A stretch of DNA of 64,000 nucleotides, from positions 2,044,001 through 2,108,000 of the forward strand of contig NZ_CP030941.1 in the NCBI RefSeq assembly GCF_036621415.1, read 5' to 3'. The notes under the pieces were generated by a model that worked only from the letters and a program-made list of their open reading frames with translations, had not been told where the DNA came from and ran no database searches. The stretch's first letter is position 1; each line of letters starts with the position of its first letter. A program made the translations under genes and the position numbers. Positions 1-9,399 of this stretch are shown here, one piece after another. Source of the stretch: Nitratireductor thuwali (GTDB lineage: Bacteria > Pseudomonadota > Alphaproteobacteria > Rhizobiales > Rhizobiaceae).

Positions 1-137
1 AGCCTAACGCCGTCATCTGCAAGAGGCGGAATCCGTAGGATGTCGGTTCCCTACTCGGCACAATCCAAATAGCGAGAAGAACGGGCTGCGGAACCGGAGG
101 GCTCCGGCGCCTCCGGCTCGCAACGCGGAACCTGCCT

Positions 138-2093
138 TCACCCGCGCTTGTTCTGACGGTTCTCCACGAGGTCCTCGACGACGGCCGGGTCGGCCAGCGT
201 CGAGGTGTCGCCGAGCGCCCTATAGTCGTCCTCGGCTATCTTGCGCAGGATGCGGCGCATGATCTTGCCGGAGCGGGTCTTGGGCAGGCCGGGCGCGAAC
301 TGGATTTTGTCGGGAGAAGCGATCGGCCCGATCTCGTTGCGGACATGGGCCACCAGCTCCTTTTTGAGTTCCTCCGAACCCTTCTCGCCGGACATCAGCG
401 TGACGTAGCAATAGATGCCCTGGCCCTTCACATCGTGAGGATAGCCGACCACCGCCGCCTCGGAGACCTTCGGGTGCGAGACGAGCGCCGATTCCACCTC
501 GGCCGTGCCCATGCGGTGGCCGGAGACGTTGATCACGTCATCGACCCGGCCCGTGATCCAGTAATAGCCGTCCTCGTCGCGGCGGCAGCCGTCGCCTGTG
601 AAGTACTTGCCCTTGTAGGTCGAGAAATAGGTCTGGATGAAGCGCTCATGGTCGCCATAGACGGTGCGCATCTGCCCGGGCCAGGAATCGGCAATGCACA
701 GATTGCCGCTGGCCGGGCCCTCCAGAACCTTGCCGTCGCCGTCGACAAGCTGCGGCCTCACGCCGAAGAAGGGACGCGTGGCCGAACCCGGCTTCAGGTC
801 CGTCGCACCGGGCAACGGCGATATGAGAATGCCGCCGGTCTCCGTCTGCCACCAGGTGTCGACGATGGGCGAGCGCTCGTCGCCGACGACCTTGTAGTAC
901 CATTCCCAGGCTTCCGGATTGATCGGCTCGCCGACCGTGCCGAGGACGCGCAGCGACTTGCGCGAGGTCTTCTTCACATGATCGTCGCCGGCGCCCATCA
1001 GCGCCCGGATGGCGGTGGGGGCGGTATAGAAGATGTTGACCTTGTGCTTGTCGATGACCTGCCAGAAGCGCGAGGCGTCGGGATAGTTGGGCACGCCCTC
1101 GAACATCAGCGTTTGCGCGCCGTTGGCCAGCGGGCCGTAGACGATATAGCTGTGGCCGGTCACCCAGCCGACATCCGCGGTGCACCAGTAGATATCGCCT
1201 TCGTGATAATCGAATACATATTGGTGCGTCATCGACGTATAGACGAGATAGCCGCCGGTGGTGTGCAGCACGCCCTTGGGCTTTCCGGTGGAGCCGGAGG
1301 TATAGAGGATGAAGAGCGGATCCTCCGCGTTCATCTTCTCCGGTTCGCAATCCGTCGACGCCTTCGAGGTCTCATCGTCATAGGACAGGTCGCGGCCGTC
1401 GACCCAGTTCACGTCGGCGCCGGTGCGGCGCACGACCAGGACGTTGCGCACCTTGGCGCCGGCCTTCTCGGCGATCTCGATGGCCTTGTCCGTGTTTGCC
1501 TTGAGCGGGACCTTCTTGCCGCCGCGCAGGCCTTCGTCGGCGGTGATGACGAAATCGGACCTGCAGTCTTCGATGCGGCCGGCCAGCGAATCGGGCGAGA
1601 AGCCGCCGAACACGACCGAGTGGACCGCGCCGATGCGGGCGCAAGCCAGCATCGCGTAGGCGGCCTCCGGTATCATGGGCATATAGATCGTGACGCGGTC
1701 GCCCTTCTTCACGCCGTTCGACTTCATCACATTGGCAAGCCGGCACACGTGCTCATGAAGCTCGCGATAGCTGATCTTCTGGTCTTCGGCCGGATCGTCG
1801 CCCTCCCAGAGGATCGCGGTCTGGTCGCCGCGCTTTTCCAAGTGGCGGTCGATGCAATTGTAGGAGGCGTTGGTGGTGCCGTCCTCGAACCATTTGATGG
1901 AGACGTCGCCGTTAAAGGACGTGTTCTTCACTTTCGTGAACGGCGTGAACCAGTCGATGCGCTTGCCGTGCTTCGCCCAGAAGGCTTCCGGGTCGTCGAT
2001 GCTGTCCTTGTACCACTTCTCATAGGTGTCCTTGTCGATCAGAGCGTCCTTCTTCCACTCCGGCTTGACCTGATGAACGTGTACTTCGGACAT
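138..2093 (-). CDS. acs: Acetyl-CoA synthetase (AMP-forming)
   Basis: Activates acetate with ATP and CoA, via acetyl-AMP, to acetyl-CoA in the cytosol. The 651-residue product has the usual length for Acs (E. coli 652). It carries the adenylation motif [11 protein letters not shown] at residues 264-274 and the C-terminal SGKIMRR motif, whose Lys610 is the residue that acyltransferases modify in this family. I start at 2093 because ATG there follows a strong GGAGGAGG ribosome site; an in-frame start 24 nt upstream would add eight non-conserved residues. The gene is monocistronic and divergent from usg. A perfect inverted repeat lies in the shared upstream region. Confidence 0.97.
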   Translation of the reverse strand: MSEVHVHQVKPEWKKDALIDKDTYEKWYKDSIDDPEAFWAKHGKRIDWFTPFTKVKNTSFNGDVSIKWFEDGTTNASYNCIDRHLEKRGDQTAILWEGDDPAEDQKISYRELHEHVCRLANVMKSNGVKKGDRVTIYMPMIPEAAYAMLACARIGAVHSVVFGGFSPDSLAGRIEDCRSDFVITADEGLRGGKKVPLKANTDKAIEIAEKAGAKVRNVLVVRRTGADVNWVDGRDLSYDDETSKASTDCEPEKMNAEDPLFILYTSGSTGKPKGVLHTTGGYLVYTSMTHQYVFDYHEGDIYWCTADVGWVTGHSYIVYGPLANGAQTLMFEGVPNYPDASRFWQVIDKHKVNIFYTAPTAIRALMGAGDDHVKKTSRKSLRVLGTVGEPINPEAWEWYYKVVGDERSPIVDTWWQTETGGILISPLPGATDLKPGSATRPFFGVRPQLVDGDGKVLEGPASGNLCIADSWPGQMRTVYGDHERFIQTYFSTYKGKYFTGDGCRRDEDGYYWITGRVDDVINVSGHRMGTAEVESALVSHPKVSEAAVVGYPHDVKGQGIYCYVTLMSGEKGSEELKKELVAHVRNEIGPIASPDKIQFAPGLPKTRSGKIMRRILRKIAEDDYRALGDTSTLADPAVVEDLVENRQNKRG

Positions 2094-2229
2094 GATACCT
2101 CCTCCGGATGAATGCACGGCACAGCCGCGGCAGGCGCAAGAGGCGCCCCGCTTTCGCGCGCATTATTAACATTCTCGCGGTCACCACAACATTAGACGAT
2201 GGCCGGACTGGCAGCCGAGGGGTCGTGGC

Positions 2230-2260
2230 TGTTAGCAGCAGATCGCGGTGGCTGCTAACA
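2230..2260. promoter_or_regulatory. Perfect 10-bp inverted repeat between acs and usg
   Basis: TGTTAGCAGC (2230-2239) is repeated in perfect inverted orientation as GCTGCTAACA (2251-2260) with an 11-nt spacer. It lies 137-167 bp upstream of the acs start and 75-105 bp upstream of usg, in a 241-bp divergent intergenic region. A dimeric-regulator operator is likely; a hairpin in a leader RNA is the alternative. No regulator gene is adjacent. Confidence 0.5.
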
Positions 2261-2334
2261 TGTTGCTTTCATGAAACTTTTACGGCCCTAGGAGCATTTT
2301 GGTTATAGACGGTCAAGTCACACGAGGACAAAAT

Positions 2335-2640
2335 ATGGCTATGTTCAACGAATCGGAAAGGGAATCGATGCGTCCACATGCCGATATGGAGATGATGTTG
2401 AAAGGCTACGGCCTGACGACCGCCCACTTCCTCTATCATCTGCCGGATCATCCGCATCTTCTGCAGACCTTCATCTGGCAGCAATACGATCTCGCGCCGA
2501 AATTTCCCGCGCTTTACGGGTTCATCGAGTTCTGGAAGGAAAAGCTCGACGGGCCGCTCCACTCGGTAACCTATACCCACCGGGAACTGGTGAGCGAAAG
2601 GGAATGGCGCAACGTCACAGGCGAACTGGTTCTGCACTGA
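2335..2640 (+). CDS. usg: Usg family protein (function unknown)
   Basis: This 101-residue protein matches the small alphaproteobacterial Usg family, first noted near a trp locus in Caulobacter and without a known function. The family core is visible: MLKGYGLTTA, then a tryptophan-rich central part with DLAPKFP, then EKLDGPLHSV and a GELVLH end. ATG at 2335 follows a GAGG ribosome site. A TTG 36 nt upstream in frame would add a non-conserved leader, and a second ATG two codons in is also possible. It is transcribed alone, divergent from acs and convergent with yggS. Confidence 0.85.
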   Translation: MAMFNESERESMRPHADMEMMLKGYGLTTAHFLYHLPDHPHLLQTFIWQQYDLAPKFPALYGFIEFWKEKLDGPLHSVTYTHRELVSEREWRNVTGELVLH

Positions 2641-2685
2641 GATCGGCTGATCGCCGGCCTTGCCGGCCGACGTCGAAATGAAGGC

Positions 2686-3351
2686 TCAGCTTCGGCTGCC
2701 GAAGATGGCGGAGCCCAAGCGCACGCTCGTCGCGCCAAAGGCGATCGCCGTTTCGTAGTCGCCAGACATTCCCATGGAGAGCCTTTCCACGCCTGCCTCG
2801 CCGGCCAGTTTCTCGAGCAGCGCGAAGTGCGGTCCCGGAGTCTCCTCGAGGGGCGGGATGCACATCAGGCCGGCGACGGTGAGGCCGTGGGCCCGCCGGC
2901 AACGGTCGACGAAATCGACGGCCATGCGCGGGTCCACGCCGGCCTTCTGTTCTTCCAGCCCCGTATTGACCTGCACATAGACCGGCAGTTGCCTTTCCTG
3001 CTTTCGCATCTCGTCGGCCAGTGCCTTGGCGATCTTTTCCCGGTCGACCGTTTCGATGACGTCGAAGAGGGCGACGGCTTCCTTCGCCTTGTTGGACTGC
3101 AGGGGGCCTATCAGATGCAGATCTACGTCGGGAAACTCCTGCCGCAGTTCCGGCCACTTTCCCTGCGCTTCCTGGACCCGGTTTTCGCCGAAGATGCGTT
3201 GACCGGCTTTCAGCACAGGCCGGATGTCGCGGGCCTCGAACGTCTTGGAAACGGCCACGAGCGAGATCGATCCGGCCGGCCGGCCGGCTCGGCGCGCGGC
3301 CTGTTCGATCCGCTCCCTGACTTTGCGCAGATTGTCGATCATATCATTCAT
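2686..3351 (-). CDS. yggS: YggS-family pyridoxal-phosphate homeostasis protein
   Basis: A single-domain, alanine-racemase-like (fold III) PLP protein that buffers the cofactor and affects amino/keto-acid balance; no catalytic reaction is established for the family. The 221-residue product has the PLP lysine in LVAVSKTF (Lys36, the same position as E. coli YggS), followed by [18 protein letters not shown] and GLMCIPP, all family signatures. A start at 3351 (MNDMIDNL) gives the family length; the reading frame is open for 43 more codons upstream with no similarity. The gene is divergent from leuS with a 127-bp gap. Confidence 0.93.
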   Translation of the reverse strand: MNDMIDNLRKVRERIEQAARRAGRPAGSISLVAVSKTFEARDIRPVLKAGQRIFGENRVQEAQGKWPELRQEFPDVDLHLIGPLQSNKAKEAVALFDVIETVDREKIAKALADEMRKQERQLPVYVQVNTGLEEQKAGVDPRMAVDFVDRCRRAHGLTVAGLMCIPPLEETPGPHFALLEKLAGEAGVERLSMGMSGDYETAIAFGATSVRLGSAIFGSRS

Positions 3352-3478
3352 CGTCTGTCGCTCCAGCCTAAACGGTCCGTCAATCATAAGCCGAATCGGA
3401 GCCTTGCAGTTGACGCTCGCCACAAAGCGTGGTGAAGGTCCCGACCGACAATCAGCTTCTATCTGTGAAAATCCGGGC

Positions 3479-6097
3479 ATGGCAACCGAACGTTACAATC
3501 CGCGCGTTTCTGAACCCCGCTGGCAGAAGGCTTGGGACGAGGCGAAGCTATTCGAGACCCGCGACGACGACGGGCGTCCGACCTATTACGTGCTGGAGAT
3601 GTTTCCCTATCCATCGGGTCGCATCCATATCGGCCATACGCGCAACTACACGATGGGCGACGTGGTGGCCCGCTATAAGCGGGCAAAGGGCTTCAACGTT
3701 CTGCACCCCATGGGCTGGGATGCTTTCGGCATGCCGGCGGAAAATGCGGCGATGCAGAACAAGGTGCATCCCAAGGAATGGACCTACCAGAACATCGCGG
3801 TGATGCGCGACCAGCTCAAGACCTTCGGCCTGTCGCTCGACTGGAGCCGCGAGTTCGCAACCTGCGACGTCGATTATTACCACCGCCAGCAGATGCTCTT
3901 CGTGGATTTCTTCGAGAAAGGCCTGGTCGGGCGCAAGATCTCGAAGGTGAACTGGGACCCCGTGGACCAGACGGTGCTGGCCAATGAGCAGGTGATCGAC
4001 GGCCGCGGCTGGCGCTCGGGCGCACAGGTGGAGCAGCGCGAGCTGGCGCAGTGGATCTTCAAGATCACCGACTATGCGCAGGACCTGCTCGACGCCATCG
4101 ACGGCCTCGACCACTGGCCGGAGAAGGTGCGCCTGATGCAGCGCAACTGGATCGGCCGGTCCGAAGGCATGGCGATACGCTGGGCGCTGACGGAAGAGAC
4201 CGCGCCGCCGGGCGAGAGCGAGCTGGAGGTCTACACGACCCGCCCTGACACGCTGTTCGGCGCTTCCTTCATGGCGATCGCCGCCGATCACCCGCTGGCC
4301 AGGAAAGCGGCCGCCGAAAATCTCGAGCTCGCCAGGTTCTGCGAGGAGTGCCGGCGCATGGGCACCTCCGCCGCTGCGCTTGAGACGGCGGAAAAGAAGG
4401 GCTTCGACACCGGGATCAAAGTACGGCATCCGTTCGACCCGGAATGGACGCTGCCCGTCTATGTCGCGAATTTCGTACTGATGGAATATGGCACCGGCGC
4501 CATTTTCGGCTGCCCGTCGGGCGACCAGCGCGACCTTGATTTCGCCAACAAGTACGGGCTGCCGGTCATACCGGTCGTGATGCCGGAAGGAGCCGATGCG
4601 GCGACTTTCCAGATCACAGAGGAAGCCTTCACCGATGACGGCGTGATGATCAATTCCCGCTTCCTCGACGGCATGAAGCCGAAGGAGGCTTTCGACGAGG
4701 TCGCCCGGCGTCTCGAAGAGGCGACGCTCGCCGGCCGGCCGGTGGGCGTCCGGAAGGTGAACTTCCGCCTGCGCGACTGGGGCATTTCGCGACAGCGCTA
4801 TTGGGGCTGTCCTATCCCCATGATCCACTGCGAAAGCTGCGGCGTCGTGCCGGTGCCGAAGGAAGACCTGCCGGTCAAGCTGCCCGACGATGTGGATTTC
4901 GAAAAACCCGGCAATCCCCTCGACCGCCACCCGACCTGGCGGCACGTGACGTGCCCGCAATGCGGCGCTGAGGCGCGGCGCGAGACGGACACGATGGATA
5001 CCTTTGTCGATTCGTCCTGGTACTTCGCCCGGTTCACGAGCCCTCACGCGCAAACGCCCACGGACCCGGAAGCGGCCAATCACTGGCTGCCGGTGGATCA
5101 GTATATCGGCGGCATCGAGCACGCGATCCTGCATCTGCTGTATTCGCGCTTCTTCACCCGCGCGATGAAGGCGACGGGACATCTCGATCTGGAGGAGCCT
5201 TTCAAGGGCCTATTCACCCAGGGAATGGTGGTTCACGAGACATACCGGGCGGAGGATGGCCGCTGGCTGTCGCCGGCCGAAGTGCGTCTCGAGGGATCGG
5301 GCTCCGAACGCACGGCCATCGAGATGGCCACGGGCAAGCCGGCCACAATCGGCCCGCTCGAAAAGATGTCGAAGTCGAAAAAGAACACGGTAAGCCCGGA
5401 GGAGATCACCGAATCGTTCGGCGCCGATACCGCGCGCTGGTTCATGCTGTCCGATTCGCCGCCCGAACGGGACGTGGAATGGACGGATGACGGCGCTGCG
5501 GGCGCGCACCGCTTCGTGCAGCGCGTTTGGCGGCTGGTGTCGGACATCGCGCCAATCGTCCGGGGCGTCGGGCCGCAGGCCGCGGCGGAGGGTGATGCAG
5601 CCGCTATCTCGAAACCCGCGCACAAGGCATTGAAAGCCGTCGGCGAGGATATCGAGCGGCTGGCGTTCAACCGCGCCATTGCCCGCGCGCACGAGCTGGT
5701 GAACGAGCTGAGCGCCGGCTTTTCCGGCCTCGACGCCGACGCTCCGCGCGAAGCAAAGGCTGCGGCGCGCGAGGCGGTGGAAATCCTCGTGCATCTCATC
5801 GCGCCGTTCATGCCGCATCTGGCGGAAGAATGCTGGGCTGCGATCGGCGGCACCGGATTGGTCGCCGCCAGCGCCTGGCCTTCATTCGACCCGACGCTGG
5901 TCGTGGACGACGAGATCGTGCTGCCGGTGCAGATCAACGGCAAGAAGCGCGGAGATTTGACAATTGCCCGCGACGCGGACAAATCTGCGGTTGAAGATGC
6001 GGTCCTGAAGCTCGATTTCGTGCAGAAGGCGCTGGACGGCGCCGCGCCGCGCAAGGTGATTGTCGTGCCGCAGCGCATCGTCAATGTCGTGGCCTAA
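3479..6097 (+). CDS. leuS: Leucyl-tRNA synthetase
   Basis: Class I aminoacyl-tRNA synthetase that charges tRNA-Leu, with a CP1 editing domain for mischarged amino acids. The 872-residue protein has the HIGH motif at residues 50-53, the [17 protein letters not shown] segment, and KMSKS at 629-633 followed by a C-terminal anticodon-binding domain. ATG at 3479 (MATERYNP) is the family start; the frame is open further upstream but that part is antisense to yggS. lptE follows after 9 nt, as in related genomes, but holA, usually next, is about 26 kb away here. Confidence 0.98.
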   Translation: MATERYNPRVSEPRWQKAWDEAKLFETRDDDGRPTYYVLEMFPYPSGRIHIGHTRNYTMGDVVARYKRAKGFNVLHPMGWDAFGMPAENAAMQNKVHPKEWTYQNIAVMRDQLKTFGLSLDWSREFATCDVDYYHRQQMLFVDFFEKGLVGRKISKVNWDPVDQTVLANEQVIDGRGWRSGAQVEQRELAQWIFKITDYAQDLLDAIDGLDHWPEKVRLMQRNWIGRSEGMAIRWALTEETAPPGESELEVYTTRPDTLFGASFMAIAADHPLARKAAAENLELARFCEECRRMGTSAAALETAEKKGFDTGIKVRHPFDPEWTLPVYVANFVLMEYGTGAIFGCPSGDQRDLDFANKYGLPVIPVVMPEGADAATFQITEEAFTDDGVMINSRFLDGMKPKEAFDEVARRLEEATLAGRPVGVRKVNFRLRDWGISRQRYWGCPIPMIHCESCGVVPVPKEDLPVKLPDDVDFEKPGNPLDRHPTWRHVTCPQCGAEARRETDTMDTFVDSSWYFARFTSPHAQTPTDPEAANHWLPVDQYIGGIEHAILHLLYSRFFTRAMKATGHLDLEEPFKGLFTQGMVVHETYRAEDGRWLSPAEVRLEGSGSERTAIEMATGKPATIGPLEKMSKSKKNTVSPEEITESFGADTARWFMLSDSPPERDVEWTDDGAAGAHRFVQRVWRLVSDIAPIVRGVGPQAAAEGDAAAISKPAHKALKAVGEDIERLAFNRAIARAHELVNELSAGFSGLDADAPREAKAAAREAVEILVHLIAPFMPHLAEECWAAIGGTGLVAASAWPSFDPTLVVDDEIVLPVQINGKKRGDLTIARDADKSAVEDAVLKLDFVQKALDGAAPRKVIVVPQRIVNVVA

Positions 6098-6106
6098 GCT
6101 GGAGCA

Positions 6107-6649
6107 GTGAAGGTGGAAATTCGCACATTGGCCGGGGCCGGCCTTGGCCTGATACTGGCGCTTGCCGCCGGCTGCACCGTCCAGCCGCTGTACGAGAGCA
6201 CCCCGGACAGGGCCGGCCTTGGCGCGCCGGCGGTCGATCTGTCGAGCATCGCAATCGAGCCTGTTTCCACGCGCTATGCGCAGGAAGTGCGAAACCATCT
6301 CATATTCCTCCTGTCCGGGGGCGCGGGCGAACCCGCCTCGCCCCGCTATGTCCTCGATCTCACGGTAACGCACAACACCAGCTCGTCGGTCCAGATCCAG
6401 TCGGGCAACGAGAATGAGCCGACGGCCGGTACGGTGACGATGACCGGCGCCTACCGTCTCAAGGACACGGCGACGGGGTCGGTCGTGGCCACCGGCCGGC
6501 GGAGCGTGTCATCATCCTTCGACAGGCCGCAACAGGAATATGCCGTGCTGCGGGCAGAGCGCGACGCCGAGAACCGTGCTGCCCGGGAACTCGCCGAGTT
6601 TCTACGCCTGGCCGTGGCGCAGGACATTGCGCGCCTCGACAAGCGTTGA
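6107..6649 (+). CDS. lptE: LPS-assembly lipoprotein LptE
   Basis: Outer-membrane lipoprotein that plugs and assists LptD in inserting lipopolysaccharide. The 180-residue product has a lipoprotein signal with lipobox LAAG-C (Cys23), then VQPLYES and SIAIEPVSTRYAQEVRN, which fit alphaproteobacterial LptE. It starts 9 nt after leuS. The GTG at 6107 has its GGAG only two bases away; the in-frame GTG at 6113 has better spacing, so the true start may be two codons later. In relatives holA follows directly; here an unrelated acyltransferase gene follows after 126 bp. Confidence 0.85.
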   Translation: MKVEIRTLAGAGLGLILALAAGCTVQPLYESTPDRAGLGAPAVDLSSIAIEPVSTRYAQEVRNHLIFLLSGGAGEPASPRYVLDLTVTHNTSSSVQIQSGNENEPTAGTVTMTGAYRLKDTATGSVVATGRRSVSSSFDRPQQEYAVLRAERDAENRAARELAEFLRLAVAQDIARLDKR

Positions 6650-6775
6650 CCGGCTATTATATTGATCTGGAACTAAATCCTCGGGGGACCTTCGGGTGCG
6701 GGCGGTAATTGAAGCGTGTTGTCATTGCGACGTCACAGATTTCGGTGAAACAGCCGCCAGTGGAGTGCTTCGCTC

Positions 6776-7690
6776 ATGGATATTCACACGACGCTCACAT
6801 CGGTGGCCGGGGTGCTTGGAAGCCGGGTCCTGAAACGCGAGGTGCTCGACGCCGGCGCTCCTTCTCACGTCGTCGACCAGCTGATCGCCGAACGCACGAC
6901 GCATTTGTCCCAGCATCCGCTATGGCCGGTGGCCAAGCCGCTGCTTTACCGCTACTTCCACTACCGGCAGGCGGTTGCGATGGCCGACACGGTGGCCCAG
7001 CTCTCGGGATGGGATGCCTTTACCTATATCAGCCAACTGCTGCTGCTGGATATTTCGGCGCGGGGCACCGAGAACATTCCGGCTGACGGCGGATTTATTC
7101 TGGCGCCGACCCACCCTACCGGCATTGCCGACGGCATCGCTGTTTTCGACCTGATGAAGGAGATCCGGCCCGATCTGGCGATCTTCGCCAACCGCGACGC
7201 ACTCCGCGTCAATCCGCGCTTCCGCGACCTGATCATTCCGGTGGAATGGCGGCAGCACGAGAAGTCCCATGCCAAGAGCCGCGATACGCTGGAAATGACG
7301 GCCAAGGCTTTTGCTTCCAAGAAGGCGGTGGTGCTGTTTCCCGCCGGGCGGATTGCCTATTGGCACAAGGACAAGCTTACCGAACGGCCCTGGCAGCCTT
7401 CGGTGGTCGCGCTTGCCCGGCGCTACGAGGTGCCGGTCATCCCCGTCAACATTACCGCGCGCAATTCCGGGCTGTTTTATCTGTTGTCCAAATATTCGAC
7501 CGAACTGAGGGACATGACGCTGTTTCACGAGCTTCTGAACAAGAAGGGGCGCGCGATCCAGATAACGATCGGCAGGCCTATCGCGCCGGCGCTCCTGGAC
7601 GGGGAGCCGTCGGAAGTGGCCGAGAAGTTGCAGGAACATGCGGTCGGCCGGCTGCTGGAAGAGCCGGACGCGGCGTTCGCCCCCGGATAG
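6776..7690 (+). CDS. PlsC-like glycerolipid acyltransferase
   Basis: A 304-residue protein with a glycerol-phosphate/lysophospholipid acyltransferase domain in its central part. The catalytic block reads APTHPTGIADG, with His and Asp separated by five residues (HPTGIAD) instead of the commoner four. The downstream LFPAGRIAY segment corresponds to the FPEG substrate-binding motif, and VPVIPVNI to the last conserved block. It probably acylates a lysolipid or glycerol-phosphate-like acceptor at the inner membrane; the exact acceptor cannot be told. ATG at 6776 has GGAG about ten bases upstream. It stands alone between lptE and a membrane-protein gene. Confidence 0.8.
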   Translation: MDIHTTLTSVAGVLGSRVLKREVLDAGAPSHVVDQLIAERTTHLSQHPLWPVAKPLLYRYFHYRQAVAMADTVAQLSGWDAFTYISQLLLLDISARGTENIPADGGFILAPTHPTGIADGIAVFDLMKEIRPDLAIFANRDALRVNPRFRDLIIPVEWRQHEKSHAKSRDTLEMTAKAFASKKAVVLFPAGRIAYWHKDKLTERPWQPSVVALARRYEVPVIPVNITARNSGLFYLLSKYSTELRDMTLFHELLNKKGRAIQITIGRPIAPALLDGEPSEVAEKLQEHAVGRLLEEPDAAFAPG

Positions 7691-7840
7691 CGCCTTACCG
7701 ATCCGCAGTACGGCGCGAGCCGGAACATGCCGAACGCTCGGCAGCAGAAGCGGGTAGGCAGGCAAAGCCGGTGGAAGTTGTTCGGGCACGGCCGCCACGG
7801 TCGCTTTCCATCTGCGCCGCCTTCGGCCAAAGTGCGCACC

Positions 7841-9250
7841 ATGCACCTGAAGCTCTCCGGCATCGCCAGATGCGTCATCTCCTGCTGTGTCCTGCCGGCA
7901 GGCACCCTCGCCGCCTTTGCCCACGCCTCTGAAAGGGGGCATGTGCTGCTCCTGCCGACCGGATACTACCTCATGGGCGGGGCGATGGCGGTCGTGCTCA
8001 GCTTCGCCATCCTGGCCTTGGCGCCGCCGGGCGCGCTGTTGCGTGCCGGCGCCTGGCGGCTTCCGCTCTGGCGCTACCGGCCCTTCGGCAAGGCCGCCGT
8101 CAGCACACTCTCCTTCGCCGCTTTCGGCTTCCTGATCTTCGTGGGCTGGGCCGGCAGCCGCGACCCGCTGGTCAATCTCCTGCCCTTGACCGTATGGACC
8201 CTGCTCTGGCTTTGCCTGACCCTGGCGCAGGGAGTTTTCGGCTTCTGGTGGCCATGGCTGAACCCCTGGTACGGGCCATGGCGTATCTGGACAGCCATGA
8301 CCAGCAGGAGCCAGCCCGTCCTGATCCTGCCGAACCCGGTGGGCAAATGGCCCGCCTTTGTGCTTCTGTTCGCCTTCGCCTGGTTCGAACTTGTCTCGCT
8401 TGCGCCCGAAGATCCCGGCAATCTTGCCAAGGTAGTGGCCGCCTATTGGCTGTTCACCTTCGTCTGCATCATTCTCTTCGGCTATGCAGCGTGGATGGAA
8501 AGAGGCGAGTTCCTGTCGGTCTTCTTCCGCCTGGTCTCCCGTCTCGCCGTATTCGCTGCCGGCGCCGGGCGCCTCTGGCTGGTTCTGCCGGGAGCGAAGC
8601 TGCGGCATGCGCCGGTTCTGCCGGCAAGCGGTGTCGCCTTCGTGCTCCTGGCGCTGGCCTACATTTCCTTTGACGGGCTGATGCGCACCTTCGCCTGGCT
8701 CCAGCTTATCGGCGTCAACCCGCTCGAATTTCCCGGCCGCTCTGCAGTCGTGGTGCAGAACACGCTCGGGCTGGCCGGCACGACTCTCCTGTTTGCCGCG
8801 CTTTTTCTCACGGCGATCCTTGCGGGCGAAAGCTTGGCCGGCGCCAAGGGAACCGCGCGTGCGGCCGGCGCGCTGGTGTGGTCGCTTACACCCATCGCGC
8901 TCGCCTATCACTTTTCCCACTATCTCGTCGTCATGCTGGTGAACGGGCAGTACGCGCTGGTCGCCGCCTCGGATCCGCTGGCGCGCGGCTGGAACCTGTT
9001 CGGCACCGCGGACATGCCCGTCCGCGCCGGCGTGACGCTGGGTGCCGATGCCGCCTGGGTCATCTGGAATGCGCAGGCGGCGGCAATCGTCGGCGGCCAC
9101 GTGCTGGCGGTGATTCTCGCGCACGCCACCGCCTACCGGCTTTACGGCAGTGCACGGCGCGCCGCGCTGAGCCAGATTCCGATGGCGATCCTGATGATAT
9201 TCTACACCGTTTTCGGCCTGTGGTTGCTGTCCACGCCCACCGCGGGCTGA
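7841..9250 (+). CDS. Polytopic membrane protein of unknown function
   Basis: A 469-residue, very hydrophobic protein. An N-terminal signal-like segment ending near FAHASERGH is followed by roughly ten to twelve membrane spans. Distinctive pieces are the tryptophan-rich GFWWPWLNPWYGPW, PNPVGKWPAF, AWFELVSLAPEDPG and AYHFSHYLVVML with two conserved-looking histidines. It recalls a family that databases sometimes label fenitrothion hydrolase, but I would not transfer that function. ATG at 7841 (MHLKLSG) puts the signal segment at the N-terminus; an in-frame ATG at 7727 would add 38 basic residues. It ends 149 bp before the ABC transporter genes, and no functional link is evident. Confidence 0.65.
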   Translation: MHLKLSGIARCVISCCVLPAGTLAAFAHASERGHVLLLPTGYYLMGGAMAVVLSFAILALAPPGALLRAGAWRLPLWRYRPFGKAAVSTLSFAAFGFLIFVGWAGSRDPLVNLLPLTVWTLLWLCLTLAQGVFGFWWPWLNPWYGPWRIWTAMTSRSQPVLILPNPVGKWPAFVLLFAFAWFELVSLAPEDPGNLAKVVAAYWLFTFVCIILFGYAAWMERGEFLSVFFRLVSRLAVFAAGAGRLWLVLPGAKLRHAPVLPASGVAFVLLALAYISFDGLMRTFAWLQLIGVNPLEFPGRSAVVVQNTLGLAGTTLLFAALFLTAILAGESLAGAKGTARAAGALVWSLTPIALAYHFSHYLVVMLVNGQYALVAASDPLARGWNLFGTADMPVRAGVTLGADAAWVIWNAQAAAIVGGHVLAVILAHATAYRLYGSARRAALSQIPMAILMIFYTVFGLWLLSTPTAG

Positions 9251-9306
9251 CATGCCCTCGCATAACGCTGCGTCATGTTGTATTGCCAATGGCCGGGAAT
9301 GGTGAT

Positions 9307-9326
9307 TTAGTTTGTACACAAGTGAT
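9307..9326. promoter_or_regulatory. Candidate operator shared with the 21.5-kb site
   Basis: The element reads GTTTGTACACAAGTGAT in its last 17 bases. Fifteen of 20 positions are identical to 21531-21550. The core TTGTacACAA is a palindrome except for its two central bases, as expected for a dimeric MarR- or GntR-type regulator. It lies 74-93 bp upstream of the substrate-binding protein gene. The likely ligand is the MarR protein encoded at 14343-14807, by inference from position only. Confidence 0.6.
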
Positions 9327-9353
9327 TTTTGTGGCGAGAGAGGGCACAAAAAA
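9326..9353. promoter_or_regulatory. Inverted repeat in the importer leader
   Basis: TTTTTGTG (9326-9333) and CACAAAAA (9345-9352) form a perfect 8-bp inverted repeat with an 11-nt spacer, directly downstream of the candidate operator and 47 bp before the first importer gene. It may be a second operator half-pair or a 5' UTR hairpin. Confidence 0.45.
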
Positions 9354-9399
9354 GCGCCCCACCGCCCGGTTGGACTGTCTTGAACAGAGGGGAACCGGT

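Noticed and set aside
345..2111. Long open frame (588 codons) on the plus strand across acs.
   Set aside because: It is the antisense shadow of a well-conserved gene in GC-rich DNA; the product resembles nothing and has low-complexity composition.
3224..3478. An 85-codon N-terminal extension of leuS.
   Set aside because: It is antisense to the yggS start, has no similarity to LeuRS, and the ATG at 3479 gives the family N-terminus.
6920..9349. An 809-codon minus-strand open frame across the acyltransferase and membrane-protein genes.
   Set aside because: Both plus-strand genes have recognisable domains or membrane segments; the antisense product is a charged shadow.
8878..9399. In-frame upstream extension of the binding-protein gene.
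   Set aside because: It would bury the Tat signal inside the protein and overlaps the membrane-protein gene; the ATG at 9400 has a ribosome site.
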